NCBI GenBank assembly: GCA_900316625.1 | Contig: ONDO01000001.1 | Coordinates: 57,449-121,448 of the forward strand | Direction: 5' to 3' | Source of the DNA: an uncultured Lachnospiraceae bacterium | Lineage (GTDB): Bacteria > Bacillota > Clostridia > Lachnospirales > Lachnospiraceae | Length of the DNA: 64,000 bases | Notes under the pieces: generated by a model | Database searches by the model: none | What the model was told of the DNA's origin: nothing | Seen by the model: the letters and a program-made list of their open reading frames with translations, nothing else | Translations under genes and position numbers: made by a program | Shown: in pieces, positions 8,509-17,293 of the stretch | How the letters are laid out: each line of letters begins with the position of its first letter | Numbering within the stretch: position 1 is the stretch's first letter

Positions 8509-9249
8509 TCAGTCTTCTGCGTATTCAGACTGCATCATTACAAGTCCAGCCATCATAATAGCCGCAGTATCGGTCCTTAAGATGCGCTTTCCAAGAGAGA
8601 TGATCTTGCCCTTGTCTCCTGCTGCTTCGATCTCTTCCGGCGCAAAACCGCCTTCCGGACCGACCAGCATAGCAACTGACATACCGGGTTCTATGCTTTC
8701 TAAAACTTCCTTGGTATATCTCATGCCAAGGGCATTCTCATAGGGAACAAGATTCAGATCCTGCCCTTCCATATCCAGAAGGACTTCCCGGAAGGTCATC
8801 ACAGGGCCAACTTCCGGAACCTTGGAACGCTTGGACTGACGGGCTGCCGTCTCAGCAATCTTCTGCCATCTCTGCAGACGGTTCGCCTTCTTCCTGTCAT
8901 CGAGCTTTACGACACAGAACTTCATCTCCACCGGGATGATGCGACTGATTCCAAGTTCTACTGCCTTCTCGATGACAGTCTCCATACGGTCTCCCTTGGG
9001 GATGGCCTGATAGAGAGTCATGGAAACGGAAGGCTCTGTATTATCTGCTTCTTCCAGAATGGTAAGTTCTACCGCATCCGCCTTAAAGCCGCTGACCTCG
9101 CAGAGATAATTCTTCTCTGTGTCGGTAGAGACACGAAGCTTCTCCCCTGCCTTCATGCGAAGAACCTTGCCGAGGTGATTGGCATCCTCGCCGATCACTC
9201 TTATTCTATTGTCTATGATATCTTCCTGACGGATGAAGATCTGCTGCAT
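8509..9249 (-). CDS. rsmE: 16S rRNA m3U1498 methyltransferase RsmE
   Basis: SPOUT-class methyltransferase of 246 residues. The N-terminal PUA-like domain (ANHLGKVLRMKAGEKLRV) is followed by the trefoil-knot domain with LVGPEGGFAPEEIE and SLGKRILRTDTA, the SAM-binding signatures of RsmE. The family methylates U1498 in helix 44 of 16S rRNA. It lies 59 nt downstream of prmA, a pairing widely conserved in Firmicutes, and upstream of the cysteine desulfurase; one promoter ahead of prmA probably serves all four genes. The ribosome-binding site is weak. Confidence 0.93.
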   Translation of the reverse strand: MQQIFIRQEDIIDNRIRVIGEDANHLGKVLRMKAGEKLRVSTDTEKNYLCEVSGFKADAVELTILEEADNTEPSVSMTLYQAIPKGDRMETVIEKAVELGISRIIPVEMKFCVVKLDDRKKANRLQRWQKIAETAARQSKRSKVPEVGPVMTFREVLLDMEGQDLNLVPYENALGMRYTKEVLESIEPGMSVAMLVGPEGGFAPEEIEAAGDKGKIISLGKRILRTDTAAIMMAGLVMMQSEYAED

Positions 9250-9308
9250 ACTAAACCATCTTTCGATCTGCTCTGCATTTACGAAGCTTACCCGGTGCCA
9301 GTCTTAGC

Positions 9309-10277
9309 TTATGCTTCCGGGCGACGAACGGTCAGGTTCGCCCAGTCTCCCAGATGACATTCTTCTACGAATTCAAATCCGGCTGCCAGAAGGGCTACCT
9401 TCACATCTTCCGTTCTCTCATTGATGATTCCGGACGTTACAAAGTAAGCGCCCTTCTTCAGCATGGGAAGGATGTAGGCTGCCATGGGAATCAGAATATC
9501 TGCCAGGAGATTACCTGCGCAGAAATCATATCTCTCCTCACCAATCTCTTCTCGAAGAGAGGGATCCGAAGAGATATCACCGATATACGTCCTGAGGAGA
9601 TCAGGATCCAGATCATTGGCCTTAAAATTCTCTTCGGCGGTATCAACGCACTTAGGATCTATGTCCGTTCCAACGCAGTCTTTTGCACCATACTTGAGAG
9701 CAACCATGGACAATATTCCGCTTCCGAAACCTACATCTAAAACGTGGTCCCCTTCCTTCAGATAGTTCTGAATACCGAGGATACAGAGTTTGGTTGTCTC
9801 ATGTGATCCTGTTCCAAAGGCAAGTCCGGGATCGATGCGAAGCAGTCTGTCTGCTTCGGGCATGGCAGGGACTTCTTCCCAGGAGGGAACAATATGAAGG
9901 CTTCCGACCATAAAGGAATGGAAGAACTTCTTCCAGTTGTTCTCCCAGTCCTCTTCATCTGTGGATCCCACCTCAATGGTAAGGGGGCCAAAATCATACT
10001 CACTATTCTCTGCACGGAGCTCATTCAGCCAAAAGTGAAGATTCTCAACCATTCCGGAATAATCAAGACCGTCTTCTGCATAAAACCAGATTTCAGCGAC
10101 ATCCTCAGGCATCAGCTCGTCAGGAATCAGTTCCGGGAAATCGCCCTGAAGTTCGATTCCAAGTGGAACAACTCCATCACGCACCTCGATATTCATAATG
10201 TCATGGGCATAGAGCATGGAGGAAATCAGGTCCTCTGCTTCCGGAGTTGTATTAATCTTAAAGGAAGTCCACTTCAT
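9309..10277 (-). CDS. prmA: Ribosomal protein L11 methyltransferase PrmA
   Basis: SAM-dependent methyltransferase that trimethylates ribosomal protein L11. The N-terminal substrate domain opens MKWTSFKINTTPEAEDL. The catalytic domain has PGLAFGTGSHETTKLC, VLDVGFGSGILSMVALKYGA and the NLLADIL block used for the target amine. ATG at 10277 has GGAG six bases upstream and yields 322 residues, close to the family length; the in-frame extension upstream would overlap the promoter. It is the first gene of the prmA-rsmE-desulfurase-thiI operon. Confidence 0.93.
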   Translation of the reverse strand: MKWTSFKINTTPEAEDLISSMLYAHDIMNIEVRDGVVPLGIELQGDFPELIPDELMPEDVAEIWFYAEDGLDYSGMVENLHFWLNELRAENSEYDFGPLTIEVGSTDEEDWENNWKKFFHSFMVGSLHIVPSWEEVPAMPEADRLLRIDPGLAFGTGSHETTKLCILGIQNYLKEGDHVLDVGFGSGILSMVALKYGAKDCVGTDIDPKCVDTAEENFKANDLDPDLLRTYIGDISSDPSLREEIGEERYDFCAGNLLADILIPMAAYILPMLKKGAYFVTSGIINERTEDVKVALLAAGFEFVEECHLGDWANLTVRRPEA

Positions 10278-10323
10278 CTTATTCTCCAAAATATATCGTA
10301 TCCAATATAAATCAAACCGTAAT

Positions 10324-10352
10324 ATTATAATATGCGTGTTAGATTCTTGCAA
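10324..10352 (-). promoter_or_regulatory. Sigma-A promoter of the prmA-rsmE-desulfurase-thiI operon
   Basis: On the minus strand TTGCAA (10352-10347), 17-nt spacer, perfect TATAAT (10329-10324). It lies between the lipoprotein stop codon and the prmA start. Confidence 0.75.
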
Positions 10353-10378
10353 GCAATCCGCTCTGTCCTTAAGACGGT

Positions 10379-11458
10379 TTAGCCCTGACTGGGATTCGCG
10401 ATTTCTTCCCATTCCACATCGGGAGCATCGAGCATCTGATCTGTACAGCCGATAGCCTTCTTGTGCTCTTCATAAGCTTTCTCTGCTTCCCCGGGGGTAA
10501 GCCAGGTAAGATCATAGGCACTCATAAAGGCTTTGTAAGGAGAGCCATCCTCATACATCGTAAGGTCTTCTACCTCATTCATGTTCTCATCGATTCTCAT
10601 GAGGAAGTAGACAGAATTCTTATAGTAGTCATCTGCATAGCTTTCTTTCCCGTTCGGATTATCCTCATAGAGTTCGAAGGAATAGCGATGAATTCCAAGA
10701 TCCGGAAGATCCGTGCCAAAGTCCATTCCGATCTCTTGATCCCTATGCAGGGAATCCGGCACATAGAAGGAAGCGGCATCATAATCTACTTCTTCGTCAT
10801 AGACTCTGTAGATCTTGCCATCATCTGCAATCATATTGGCAGAATCTACATGGACTGCCGCACCACCGGAACCGCCATAGAAGACAATTCCTGCCTGATT
10901 GATGCTGGCAAAAGAACGGTATCCATAATCCCTGGAGAGGACCAGCTCCATTCTTCCATCCAGAACCTGAAAGACAAAAATCCAGTTGGGCAGGTAGGAA
11001 GCTTCTGAAATATCCTGAAAGCAAAGAGCAAGTTCCTTCTTCCCATCCTGTCCGGCATCCAGATACCCTTTGGAGATCTTATAATTCTCTTCCGGATTCT
11101 CTACATCCTGATCCTTCATACGAGAAAAGACAGCTTCCTTAAATTCCGTAAAGGTGTAACTCTTCTTGGCATCGAAGATGTATCCATCCTCTGTACTGTA
11201 CCAATAAGTCGGCGCTTTCCCGCAGTATGCTGCCAGCTCATCCTTAAGGAAGTTCTCGTAGTCTTCTAGATAATCATCGCTATCCTCTGCGTCCACAGGC
11301 TCCTCCCTGGACGTCTCCCTGCTGTCCGGGGTCGGATCAGACACTTCCCTGCTATTCTCTTTTTGATTCCCATCGTTTTGGCTTACATTCTTCCCGGCAC
11401 ATCCAACGACAAAAAGACTGAGAACGAAAATCAGGAAAGTTAAAAAACACTTTTTCAT
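10379..11458 (-). CDS. Lipoprotein of unknown function
   Basis: A 359-residue exported protein. The N-terminus (MKKCFLTFLIF, hydrophobic stretch, lipobox VVGC) is a type II signal peptide, with Cys about 20 as the lipidated residue. An acidic Ser/Glu/Asp-rich linker follows, then a soluble domain with many aromatic and acidic residues that I do not recognise. ATG at 11458 has GGGGAG seven bases upstream. It is a single gene between the prmA operon and the divergent Na/Pi transporter. No catalytic motif is visible; a surface or stress-related role would be a guess. Confidence 0.75.
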   Translation of the reverse strand: MKKCFLTFLIFVLSLFVVGCAGKNVSQNDGNQKENSREVSDPTPDSRETSREEPVDAEDSDDYLEDYENFLKDELAAYCGKAPTYWYSTEDGYIFDAKKSYTFTEFKEAVFSRMKDQDVENPEENYKISKGYLDAGQDGKKELALCFQDISEASYLPNWIFVFQVLDGRMELVLSRDYGYRSFASINQAGIVFYGGSGGAAVHVDSANMIADDGKIYRVYDEEVDYDAASFYVPDSLHRDQEIGMDFGTDLPDLGIHRYSFELYEDNPNGKESYADDYYKNSVYFLMRIDENMNEVEDLTMYEDGSPYKAFMSAYDLTWLTPGEAEKAYEEHKKAIGCTDQMLDAPDVEWEEIANPSQG

Positions 11459-11526
11459 AGGCAATCTCCCCTCTATATATGTACTCAGATGATAATTCTG
11501 TCTCCTCTCAGTTGATTTCTCTCTAT

Positions 11527-11555
11527 ATTTTACATGGGAATTCAATATATATGAA
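11527..11555 (-). promoter_or_regulatory. Possible promoter of the lipoprotein gene
   Basis: Minus strand TTCATA (11555-11550), 17-nt spacer, TAAAAT (11532-11527), followed by a leader of about 65 nt. The match is moderate (4/6 and 5/6) in AT-rich sequence. Confidence 0.35.
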
Positions 11556-11593
11556 TAAGAATTGGAAACTATTCATAAAAATGAAAAGGGAAG

Positions 11594-11622
11594 TCTACAA
11601 ACAGAACCTTCTATGCTAGAAT
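11594..11622 (+). promoter_or_regulatory. Possible promoter of the Na/Pi transporter gene
   Basis: TCTACA (11594-11599), 17-nt spacer, TAGAAT (11617-11622). It lies 70 nt before the chosen GTG start. No certain PHO box is visible. Confidence 0.4.
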
Positions 11623-11692
11623 AGTAGCCAAAGTAACAAAATAGGTTAAGTATGTAAATTGCTCTGCCATATCTATGGCAAAGGAGAAAACA

Positions 11693-13447
11693 GTGACTAT
11701 TTTCAATTTCGTGAAACTCCTCGGTGGTTTAGCTTTCTTCCTTTTTGGAATGAGCCTCCTGTCTGGGTCCCTTGAAAAAATGGCTGGTGGAAAACTCGAG
11801 AAACTTCTCAAGAAAGTTACCGACAATCCTCTAAAAGGATTTCTGGTCGGTTCCATCATCACCATTGCAATTCAGTCCTCTTCTGCAACTACCGTCATGC
11901 TGGTTGGATTCGTTAATTCCGGAATCATGGAATTATCCCAGACCGTTGGCGTTATCTTCGGTGCTGACGTCGGCACCACTCTTACCGCATGGATCCTCTC
12001 CCTGGCCGGAATTGATGACAATGGGAATATCTTCCTTGGAATGCTTCAGCCCAAGAACTTCTCCATGGTCTTCGCATTCATTGGAGTTCTTCTTCTCATG
12101 ATGGCCAAGAAGCAGAAAAACAAGGACCTCGGAACCATGTTCCTTGGCTTTGCCGTTCTCATGACCGGTATGACCATGATGTCCGATTCCATGTCTCCTC
12201 TTAGTGATCTTCCCCAGTTCGCAGAGATGATGCAGAGCTTCAATAACCCTCTGGTCGGTGTCCTCGTTGGTACCCTGATCACCGGTGTCATCCAGTCTTC
12301 TGCTGCATCCATTGGTATTCTGCAGGGCTTGTCCATGACCGGACAGATTACCCTGGGTATGGCAATTCCCATCGTTATGGGTGCCAACATTGGTACCTGT
12401 ATGACCGCAATCCTCTCCTGTATCGGCGTTAACCGTAAGGCAAAGCGAGTTGCCGGAATTCATGTATCGATCAAGGTCATCGGAACCATCCTTTGGCTGG
12501 TCATCTTCTATGGACTGAATTCGATCTTCCATTTTGCCTTCTTAAGCAACAGAGCAACAACCATTAGCATCGCTATCTATCACACCATCTTCAATGTTGT
12601 GAACACTCTGGTTCTCTTCTGGTTCTCCAATCTCATCGTGAAACTGGTTTACCGCATCTTCCCTGATGGTGAAGACGAAGAAGAGCTCTTCCTCGATGAG
12701 CGTCTGATGGTCACTCCTGCTATCGCTCTTGCAGAGGTTGAGAACTCCATGGCCAAGATGGTGAAGAAGTCCAGAAAAGGTCTGGATCGTTCTACCAAGA
12801 TGCTCTTAGAGGGCTTCAACCAGGATTCTTACGATAAGATTCAGAAAAATGAAAAGAAGATCGATGGTTACGAAGACCACATCGGTGCTTACCTGATGAA
12901 ACTGACAACCACCCAGCATCTGTCTGAGAATGATAAGAAGAAGGCTTCAAAAATCCTTCAGGGTATCGGAGAATTCGAGCGTCTCTCTGACCATGCTTCC
13001 TATCTCTCCAAGTCTTCTGCTGAGATGTCTGAGAAGAAACTGAAATTCTCCAAGACTGCCTTCGAAGAAGAAAAAAAGCTGGTTACCGCCTGCCAGGAGA
13101 TCTACAACATGGCCGTAGAAGCCTATATGACCGGCGACATTTCGACTGCCCGTCATATCGAGCCTCTTCAGAATGTCATCTCCGTAATGTGTGATACTTA
13201 TCGTCAGAACCACGTAGAACGTCTTGCCGCTGGCAAGTGTTCTGCAGAGCAGGGATTCATCTTCAATGATATCCTCTACAGCTGCGAACGTATCGCATCC
13301 CATTCCCAGAATATCGCTGCTATCGTGCTTCGTGTATCTGACATCAACTTAGATAACAAGAAGTACATGCATGATATCAAGTTAAGAAAAACTCCTGAGA
13401 ATGAACGTCTCTACGAAGAGTACTATCAGAAATATATCAATTCCTGA
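11693..13447 (+). CDS. Na+/phosphate cotransporter family protein with C-terminal PhoU domain
   Basis: NptA/PNaS-family sodium-phosphate cotransporter of 584 residues. Two inverted transport repeats carry the hallmark motifs QSSSATT (Q61) and QSSAAS (Q201), each in a hydrophobic bundle. The last 240 residues are hydrophilic and helical, with a PhoU-like domain (VENSMAKMVKKSRKGLDRS onward). GTG at 11693 fits best: AAGGAG lies six bases upstream, and the protein then begins TIFNFVKLLGG as in relatives. The ATG at 11675 has no ribosome-binding site. The gene is alone on the plus strand and ends at a bidirectional terminator. Phosphate is the likely substrate. Confidence 0.9.
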   Translation: MTIFNFVKLLGGLAFFLFGMSLLSGSLEKMAGGKLEKLLKKVTDNPLKGFLVGSIITIAIQSSSATTVMLVGFVNSGIMELSQTVGVIFGADVGTTLTAWILSLAGIDDNGNIFLGMLQPKNFSMVFAFIGVLLLMMAKKQKNKDLGTMFLGFAVLMTGMTMMSDSMSPLSDLPQFAEMMQSFNNPLVGVLVGTLITGVIQSSAASIGILQGLSMTGQITLGMAIPIVMGANIGTCMTAILSCIGVNRKAKRVAGIHVSIKVIGTILWLVIFYGLNSIFHFAFLSNRATTISIAIYHTIFNVVNTLVLFWFSNLIVKLVYRIFPDGEDEEELFLDERLMVTPAIALAEVENSMAKMVKKSRKGLDRSTKMLLEGFNQDSYDKIQKNEKKIDGYEDHIGAYLMKLTTTQHLSENDKKKASKILQGIGEFERLSDHASYLSKSSAEMSEKKLKFSKTAFEEEKKLVTACQEIYNMAVEAYMTGDISTARHIEPLQNVISVMCDTYRQNHVERLAAGKCSAEQGFIFNDILYSCERIASHSQNIAAIVLRVSDINLDNKKYMHDIKLRKTPENERLYEEYYQKYINS

Positions 13448-13493
13448 TTCTAAACTCTTAAACGAAAGCCAAGCGTCATTAGATACAGAAGGA

Positions 13494-13531
13494 AATAAGC
13501 CGCCTTGAGGAAGTCCTCAAGGCGGCTTATT
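13494..13531. terminator. Bidirectional terminator between convergent genes
   Basis: Seventeen-base arms at 13494-13510 and 13515-13531 (core CCGCCTTGAGG / CCTCAAGGCGG) with a 4-nt loop AAGT. The minus-strand side is followed by TTATTTCCTT. It separates the Na/Pi transporter from the kinase-like gene. Confidence 0.8.
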
Positions 13532-13548
13532 AAAACTCCATCGCTTTA

Positions 13549-14145
13549 TTATCGTACTGCATTACAGATAATCTCTACGCACTTGTCCACGCCAAGAGTA
13601 CCGACATCAAGGACCAGGTCATAGTTATGGAAATCACCGAATTCCTGTCCGGTATAATTCTTGAAGAAGTGTGCTCTTCTTCTATCCCACTTCTCAATCT
13701 CATGCCTTGCATCCTTGCCCGCGTTCTCCGGAAGCTCTGCCGCATGTCGGATTCGATCCTCAACCGATGCATGCAGGAAGATGTTCATGGAATGAATCCC
13801 TGCTGCACGAAGAATGACCTCGGAACAACGGCCTACAATAATGCAGGGCTTCTGTGCAAGTTCTAACACAACCTCTGCTTCTGCCTTGAAAATCTCATCA
13901 TGAGAACTGGTATAGGTCATAGCATTATTCAGGATGTGGTTCAGGATTCTGCTGCCCTGGCTAATGGTCTCACCTTCCTCCTGGACTTCCTCTACTGTAT
14001 AACCGCTCTTCTCGGCTGTTGCCTTCACGAAGTCCCTGTCATAAAAGGGGATTCCAAGTTCCTCTGACACTCTCTTTGCGATGGTACGGCCATAGGCTGC
14101 GTACTCTCTGGAGATGGAAATTACGGGATATGCTAATTCACTCAT
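13549..14145 (-). CDS. Cytidylate kinase-like family protein with altered P-loop
   Basis: A 198-residue protein of the cytidylate-kinase-like (AAA_26) family. It has the usual ISREY start, the GIPFYDRDFV block and CIIVGRCSEVIL. In relatives the nucleotide-binding loop after SREY reads GSGGR; here it is AAYGR (residues 16-20), so two loop glycines and the serine are lost and no lysine is seen. Phosphate binding is therefore doubtful, although the rest of the fold looks intact. It lies 60 nt downstream of the TRAP transporter permease on the same strand. The family function is unknown, so no substrate is assigned. Confidence 0.8.
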   Translation of the reverse strand: MSELAYPVISISREYAAYGRTIAKRVSEELGIPFYDRDFVKATAEKSGYTVEEVQEEGETISQGSRILNHILNNAMTYTSSHDEIFKAEAEVVLELAQKPCIIVGRCSEVILRAAGIHSMNIFLHASVEDRIRHAAELPENAGKDARHEIEKWDRRRAHFFKNYTGQEFGDFHNYDLVLDVGTLGVDKCVEIICNAVR

Positions 14146-14205
14146 GGATTTCTCTTTCTTAAATAGAATATCAATCTAGGGTTCTGCTCTATATTTCCGA
14201 AGGAA

Positions 14206-16143
14206 TCAAGCTAGAATTTCCTTCTTCGCACCAAGCTTCAGGATCAGAAGGCAGGCAACTTCAAGGCCAACACCGACCAGATCTGTCATAAGGCCGGGAT
14301 GAATCAGCATGAGTCCTGCAAGACCGATCAGAATACGAATGACCGGATTCATCTTACTGAAACAGTATCCTTCCAGCGCTGCGGCAAGGCCGAAGATACC
14401 CAGGATGGACGTGATTGCAATCTGCACCACCTGAAAAGGACTTGCATCGATCATCAGCATGGCCGGATTGTAACAGAACATGTAAGGAACGATAAATACA
14501 GCAACCGCCAGCTTCGAGGCATTGAAGGCCGTCTTCATGGGGTTGGACTTGGCGATTGCAGAACCTGCGTATGCCGCAAGAGCAACCGGCGGAGTAATAT
14601 CCGCTACGATACCGAAGTAGAACACGAAGAAATGTGCTGCCAGAGCCGGAACGCCCATACGAATCAGGATCGGTGCCGTGGTTGCTGCCATGATGCAGTA
14701 GTTTGCTGTGGTAGGAACGCCCATACCAAGAACGATACAGCAAAGCATGGTCAGAAGAAGGGCGATAATCAGATGGCTGCCTGCCACACCAACGATTGCA
14801 TTGATCAGTTCGTTCGCGAGACCGGTCATGGTAATACATCCGGAGATGATACCTGCAACACCGCAGGCTGCGCCAACGGTAATGGTTGACTTACCTCCTG
14901 CCACGAGAGCCTCGAAGATCTTCTTGGGGGTAATGCGATTATCCTTATCGAAAAGGGATACCAGGATGGACAGAAGGATGGCGAAGCTTGCCGCTCTCTG
15001 CATGGTCATCATGTTGGTAGAAACCCAGATAACGAGCATGACCAGAGGAAGAAGAAGGTATACCTTCTTTACGAGTTTTCGAAAATGAAGAAGCTCTTCC
15101 TTGGGAATTCCTGTCAGTTTCAGTTTCTTCGCTTCGAGATGTACCGAGATGAAGATGCCGAAGAAGTAGAGAACTGCAGGAAGAACAGTTCTTCCGATAA
15201 TCCCGAAATATGGAACTCCGACAAAATCAGCCATTAAAAAGGCCGCAGCACCCATGATGGGAGGCATGATCTGGCCTCCGGTGGAGGATGCCGCTTCTAC
15301 TGCTCCCGCGAATTCCGGCTTGTAGCCGGTCTTCTTCATCATAGGAATGGTGACCGAACCGGTCGTAACCGTGTTACCAACAGAGGAACCAGATACCATA
15401 CCACAGAGAGCGGATGAGATAACGGCTACCTTGGCAGGGCCACCGGCATATCTTCCAGCCACACAGTTTGCCAGCTGGATGAAGAAAGATGAGATTCCGG
15501 TTCTCTCCAGAAAAGCTCCGAAGATAATAAATACAACGATGAATTTCGAACATACACTAACGGGTGTAGAGAAGATTCCCTCCTTGGTGTAGAAGAGGTT
15601 ACGCACCAGGTACTTCACTCTTCCAAAGAAGTCCGGATTCGTCAGTCCATAGTTTAAAGCATAGATCAGGAAGAAGCCGGCCACGATCAGAATCGGCAGA
15701 CCTACACAGCGTCTGGTAACCTCAATCAGAGCCAGAACACCGATGATGCCAATCACAATCTGATAGCACTCAAAACGGGTTCCCTGATCGATAATCTGCT
15801 GGGCATTGAAAACAAAATAAAAATAAGAAAACAGTCCGCCTGCCATGAAGAGGATGTCATACCAAGGGATATAATTCTCACGAATATTGCCCTTCTTGGC
15901 AGGATAGATCAGAAATCCCATAAGGATAATCAGTCCTAAGAAGGAAGACAGACGAATCTCCTCTAAGAAGGTTGCAAAAAGTGTTACATAGATGCACCAG
16001 AGGGAGAAAGCAGCCAGGATAATATCAATCACAAGCTTGGGTTTTCCCGTCCAGACTCTGGTATTCGATTCACGATCGAACTTCTTCATTACCGCATCTA
16101 CTGTGGAGGGATCCACAGCCTGCGTCTTATTCATATCGGCCAT
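14206..16143 (-). CDS. TRAP transporter permease, fused 4TM/12TM subunits
   Basis: A 645-residue membrane protein of the TRAP-TAXI class in which the small (DctQ-like) and large (DctM-like) subunits are fused. About 16 hydrophobic segments are visible. The large domain has SGSSVGNTVTTGSVTIPMM and the STGGQIMPPIMGAAAFLMA signature typical of TAXI permeases. It takes up organic solutes using a Na+ or H+ gradient and needs the adjacent receptor. The start ATG abuts the receptor stop codon (TAAATG), with GGAGGA upstream, so the two are translationally coupled. The substrate cannot be told from sequence; glutamate and other dicarboxylates are known for some relatives. Confidence 0.92.
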   Translation of the reverse strand: MADMNKTQAVDPSTVDAVMKKFDRESNTRVWTGKPKLVIDIILAAFSLWCIYVTLFATFLEEIRLSSFLGLIILMGFLIYPAKKGNIRENYIPWYDILFMAGGLFSYFYFVFNAQQIIDQGTRFECYQIVIGIIGVLALIEVTRRCVGLPILIVAGFFLIYALNYGLTNPDFFGRVKYLVRNLFYTKEGIFSTPVSVCSKFIVVFIIFGAFLERTGISSFFIQLANCVAGRYAGGPAKVAVISSALCGMVSGSSVGNTVTTGSVTIPMMKKTGYKPEFAGAVEAASSTGGQIMPPIMGAAAFLMADFVGVPYFGIIGRTVLPAVLYFFGIFISVHLEAKKLKLTGIPKEELLHFRKLVKKVYLLLPLVMLVIWVSTNMMTMQRAASFAILLSILVSLFDKDNRITPKKIFEALVAGGKSTITVGAACGVAGIISGCITMTGLANELINAIVGVAGSHLIIALLLTMLCCIVLGMGVPTTANYCIMAATTAPILIRMGVPALAAHFFVFYFGIVADITPPVALAAYAGSAIAKSNPMKTAFNASKLAVAVFIVPYMFCYNPAMLMIDASPFQVVQIAITSILGIFGLAAALEGYCFSKMNPVIRILIGLAGLMLIHPGLMTDLVGVGLEVACLLILKLGAKKEILA

Positions 16144-17129
16144 TTAGTCCTCCTCCAGATCAAAGTCACGGTCCGTTACTACATCAATGCCATGCTCCTT
16201 ATAATATCTTGCAGCACCTGCATGGTAGGGTACTGTCTGTATGGATGTTGCTGTCTTAAGGTTAAGTTTATTCCCCTGGGCATTCTCCGCTGCAATATCT
16301 TCCTTATGATCGAAGATTGCCGCCGTCAGCTTGTAGACATCCTCGTCGGACAGAGTCTTAGCGACAACAATAGTCGCCTTCACAGCAACGGTTCTTACTT
16401 CTTCTGTCTGTCCCGGATAGGTATTTTCGGGAATCACCTGAACGGAATAATAAGGACACTTCTCAATCAGGGTGTCACAGAGTTTTCCATCAATATTGAT
16501 GAGGTGCATACCATTGGTGGTCGCAAGTTCTGTGATTGCTGTGGTCGGAGCTGCAGCTACAATGAATGCAGCATCAATCTTACCATCCTTCAGCACTTCC
16601 TTGGAATCCTCGAAGGACTGATACTGGGGCTTAATATCATCCATGCTGATACCGGCAGCATCAAGGACATCACTTGCATTGAAGAATACGCCCGAACCGC
16701 CAGCTCCGATGGATACTCTCTTACCACGAAGATCATCCACCGACCGGATAGAGTCATCCATGGTCATGAGCTGAACCGTCTCCGGATAGAGGGATCCTAA
16801 TACTCTGAAATCTCTGGTACCACCGTCTGCTTCAAAGGATCTGCTGCCCTCCCAGGCATAGGTCATAACGTCTGACTGGGTAAAGCCAAGCTGGAAATCA
16901 CCATCCTGGATACTCTGCAGGTTCACTTTCGACGCGCCGGTAGATACCGCGGTCACCTTGATTCCTGCATAATTCTTCATATACTGGGATAGAACTCCAC
17001 CATAGTAGTAATACGTTCCGGCAGTTCCTCCGGTCCCAAACATAAAGCGTTCTTTTGTTGGCCACACGATGTTGTTAAGAGCATCCCCATCACGAGGACA
17101 GCTGCCATCACTTTTCTAAACTTCTTCAT
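16144..17129 (-). CDS. TAXI-family TRAP transporter solute-binding lipoprotein, frameshifted near the N-terminus
   Basis: Periplasmic-type TAXI receptor partner of the permease that follows. From about 17067 down, one frame encodes FMFGTGGTAGTYYYYGG, then VSTGASKVNLQ and GAGGSGVFFNASDVL, the classic TAXI sequence. The lipoprotein signal peptide MKKFRKVMAAVLVMGMLLTTSC starts at 17129, but in the other frame. The switch is at an A4 run (minus strand, 17056-17053): one extra A would join SCGQQ to KERFMFGTGG in frame. As written, the signal peptide runs into a stop and the receptor body has no signal. This may be an assembly error in a homopolymer, a recent mutation or phase variation. Confidence 0.8.
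17053..17056 (-). other. Site of the single-base frameshift in the TAXI receptor
   Basis: The minus-strand sequence CAACAAAAGAACGC has four A where five would keep the signal peptide and mature receptor in one frame. Seen directly from the two reading frames that overlap here. Confidence 0.75.
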
Positions 17130-17172
17130 AGATTGATACATCCTTATATTTTTCGATACAAAGCCAGCTGAT

Positions 17173-17201
17173 ATTGTAGCTTGCCATGCCGCAAATGGAA
17201 A
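17173..17201 (-). promoter_or_regulatory. Probable promoter of the TAXI-TRAP operon
   Basis: Minus strand TTTCCA (17201-17196), 17-nt spacer, TACAAT (17178-17173). It lies between the dnaJ terminator and the signal-peptide start codon at 17129. Confidence 0.5.
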
Positions 17202-17213
17202 TATATAAATGGC

Positions 17214-17255
17214 AAAAAAAATACTGTGAGACATGATATAAATCTCACAGTATTT
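17214..17255 (-). terminator. Rho-independent terminator of the hrcA-grpE-dnaK-dnaJ operon
   Basis: On the minus strand AAATACTGTGAG (17255-17244) pairs with CTCACAGTATTT (17230-17219), followed by a run of T to 17214. It lies 38 nt after the dnaJ stop codon. Confidence 0.88.
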
Positions 17256-17293
17256 CCTATAGATATCCCTTTTCCAAAAGAAAAGTATCTGTC

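Noticed and set aside
11933-12532. Minus-strand open frame of 199 codons opposite the Na/Pi transporter
   Set aside because: The His/Gly/Asp-rich product is the antisense of the transporter; no homology or start signal.
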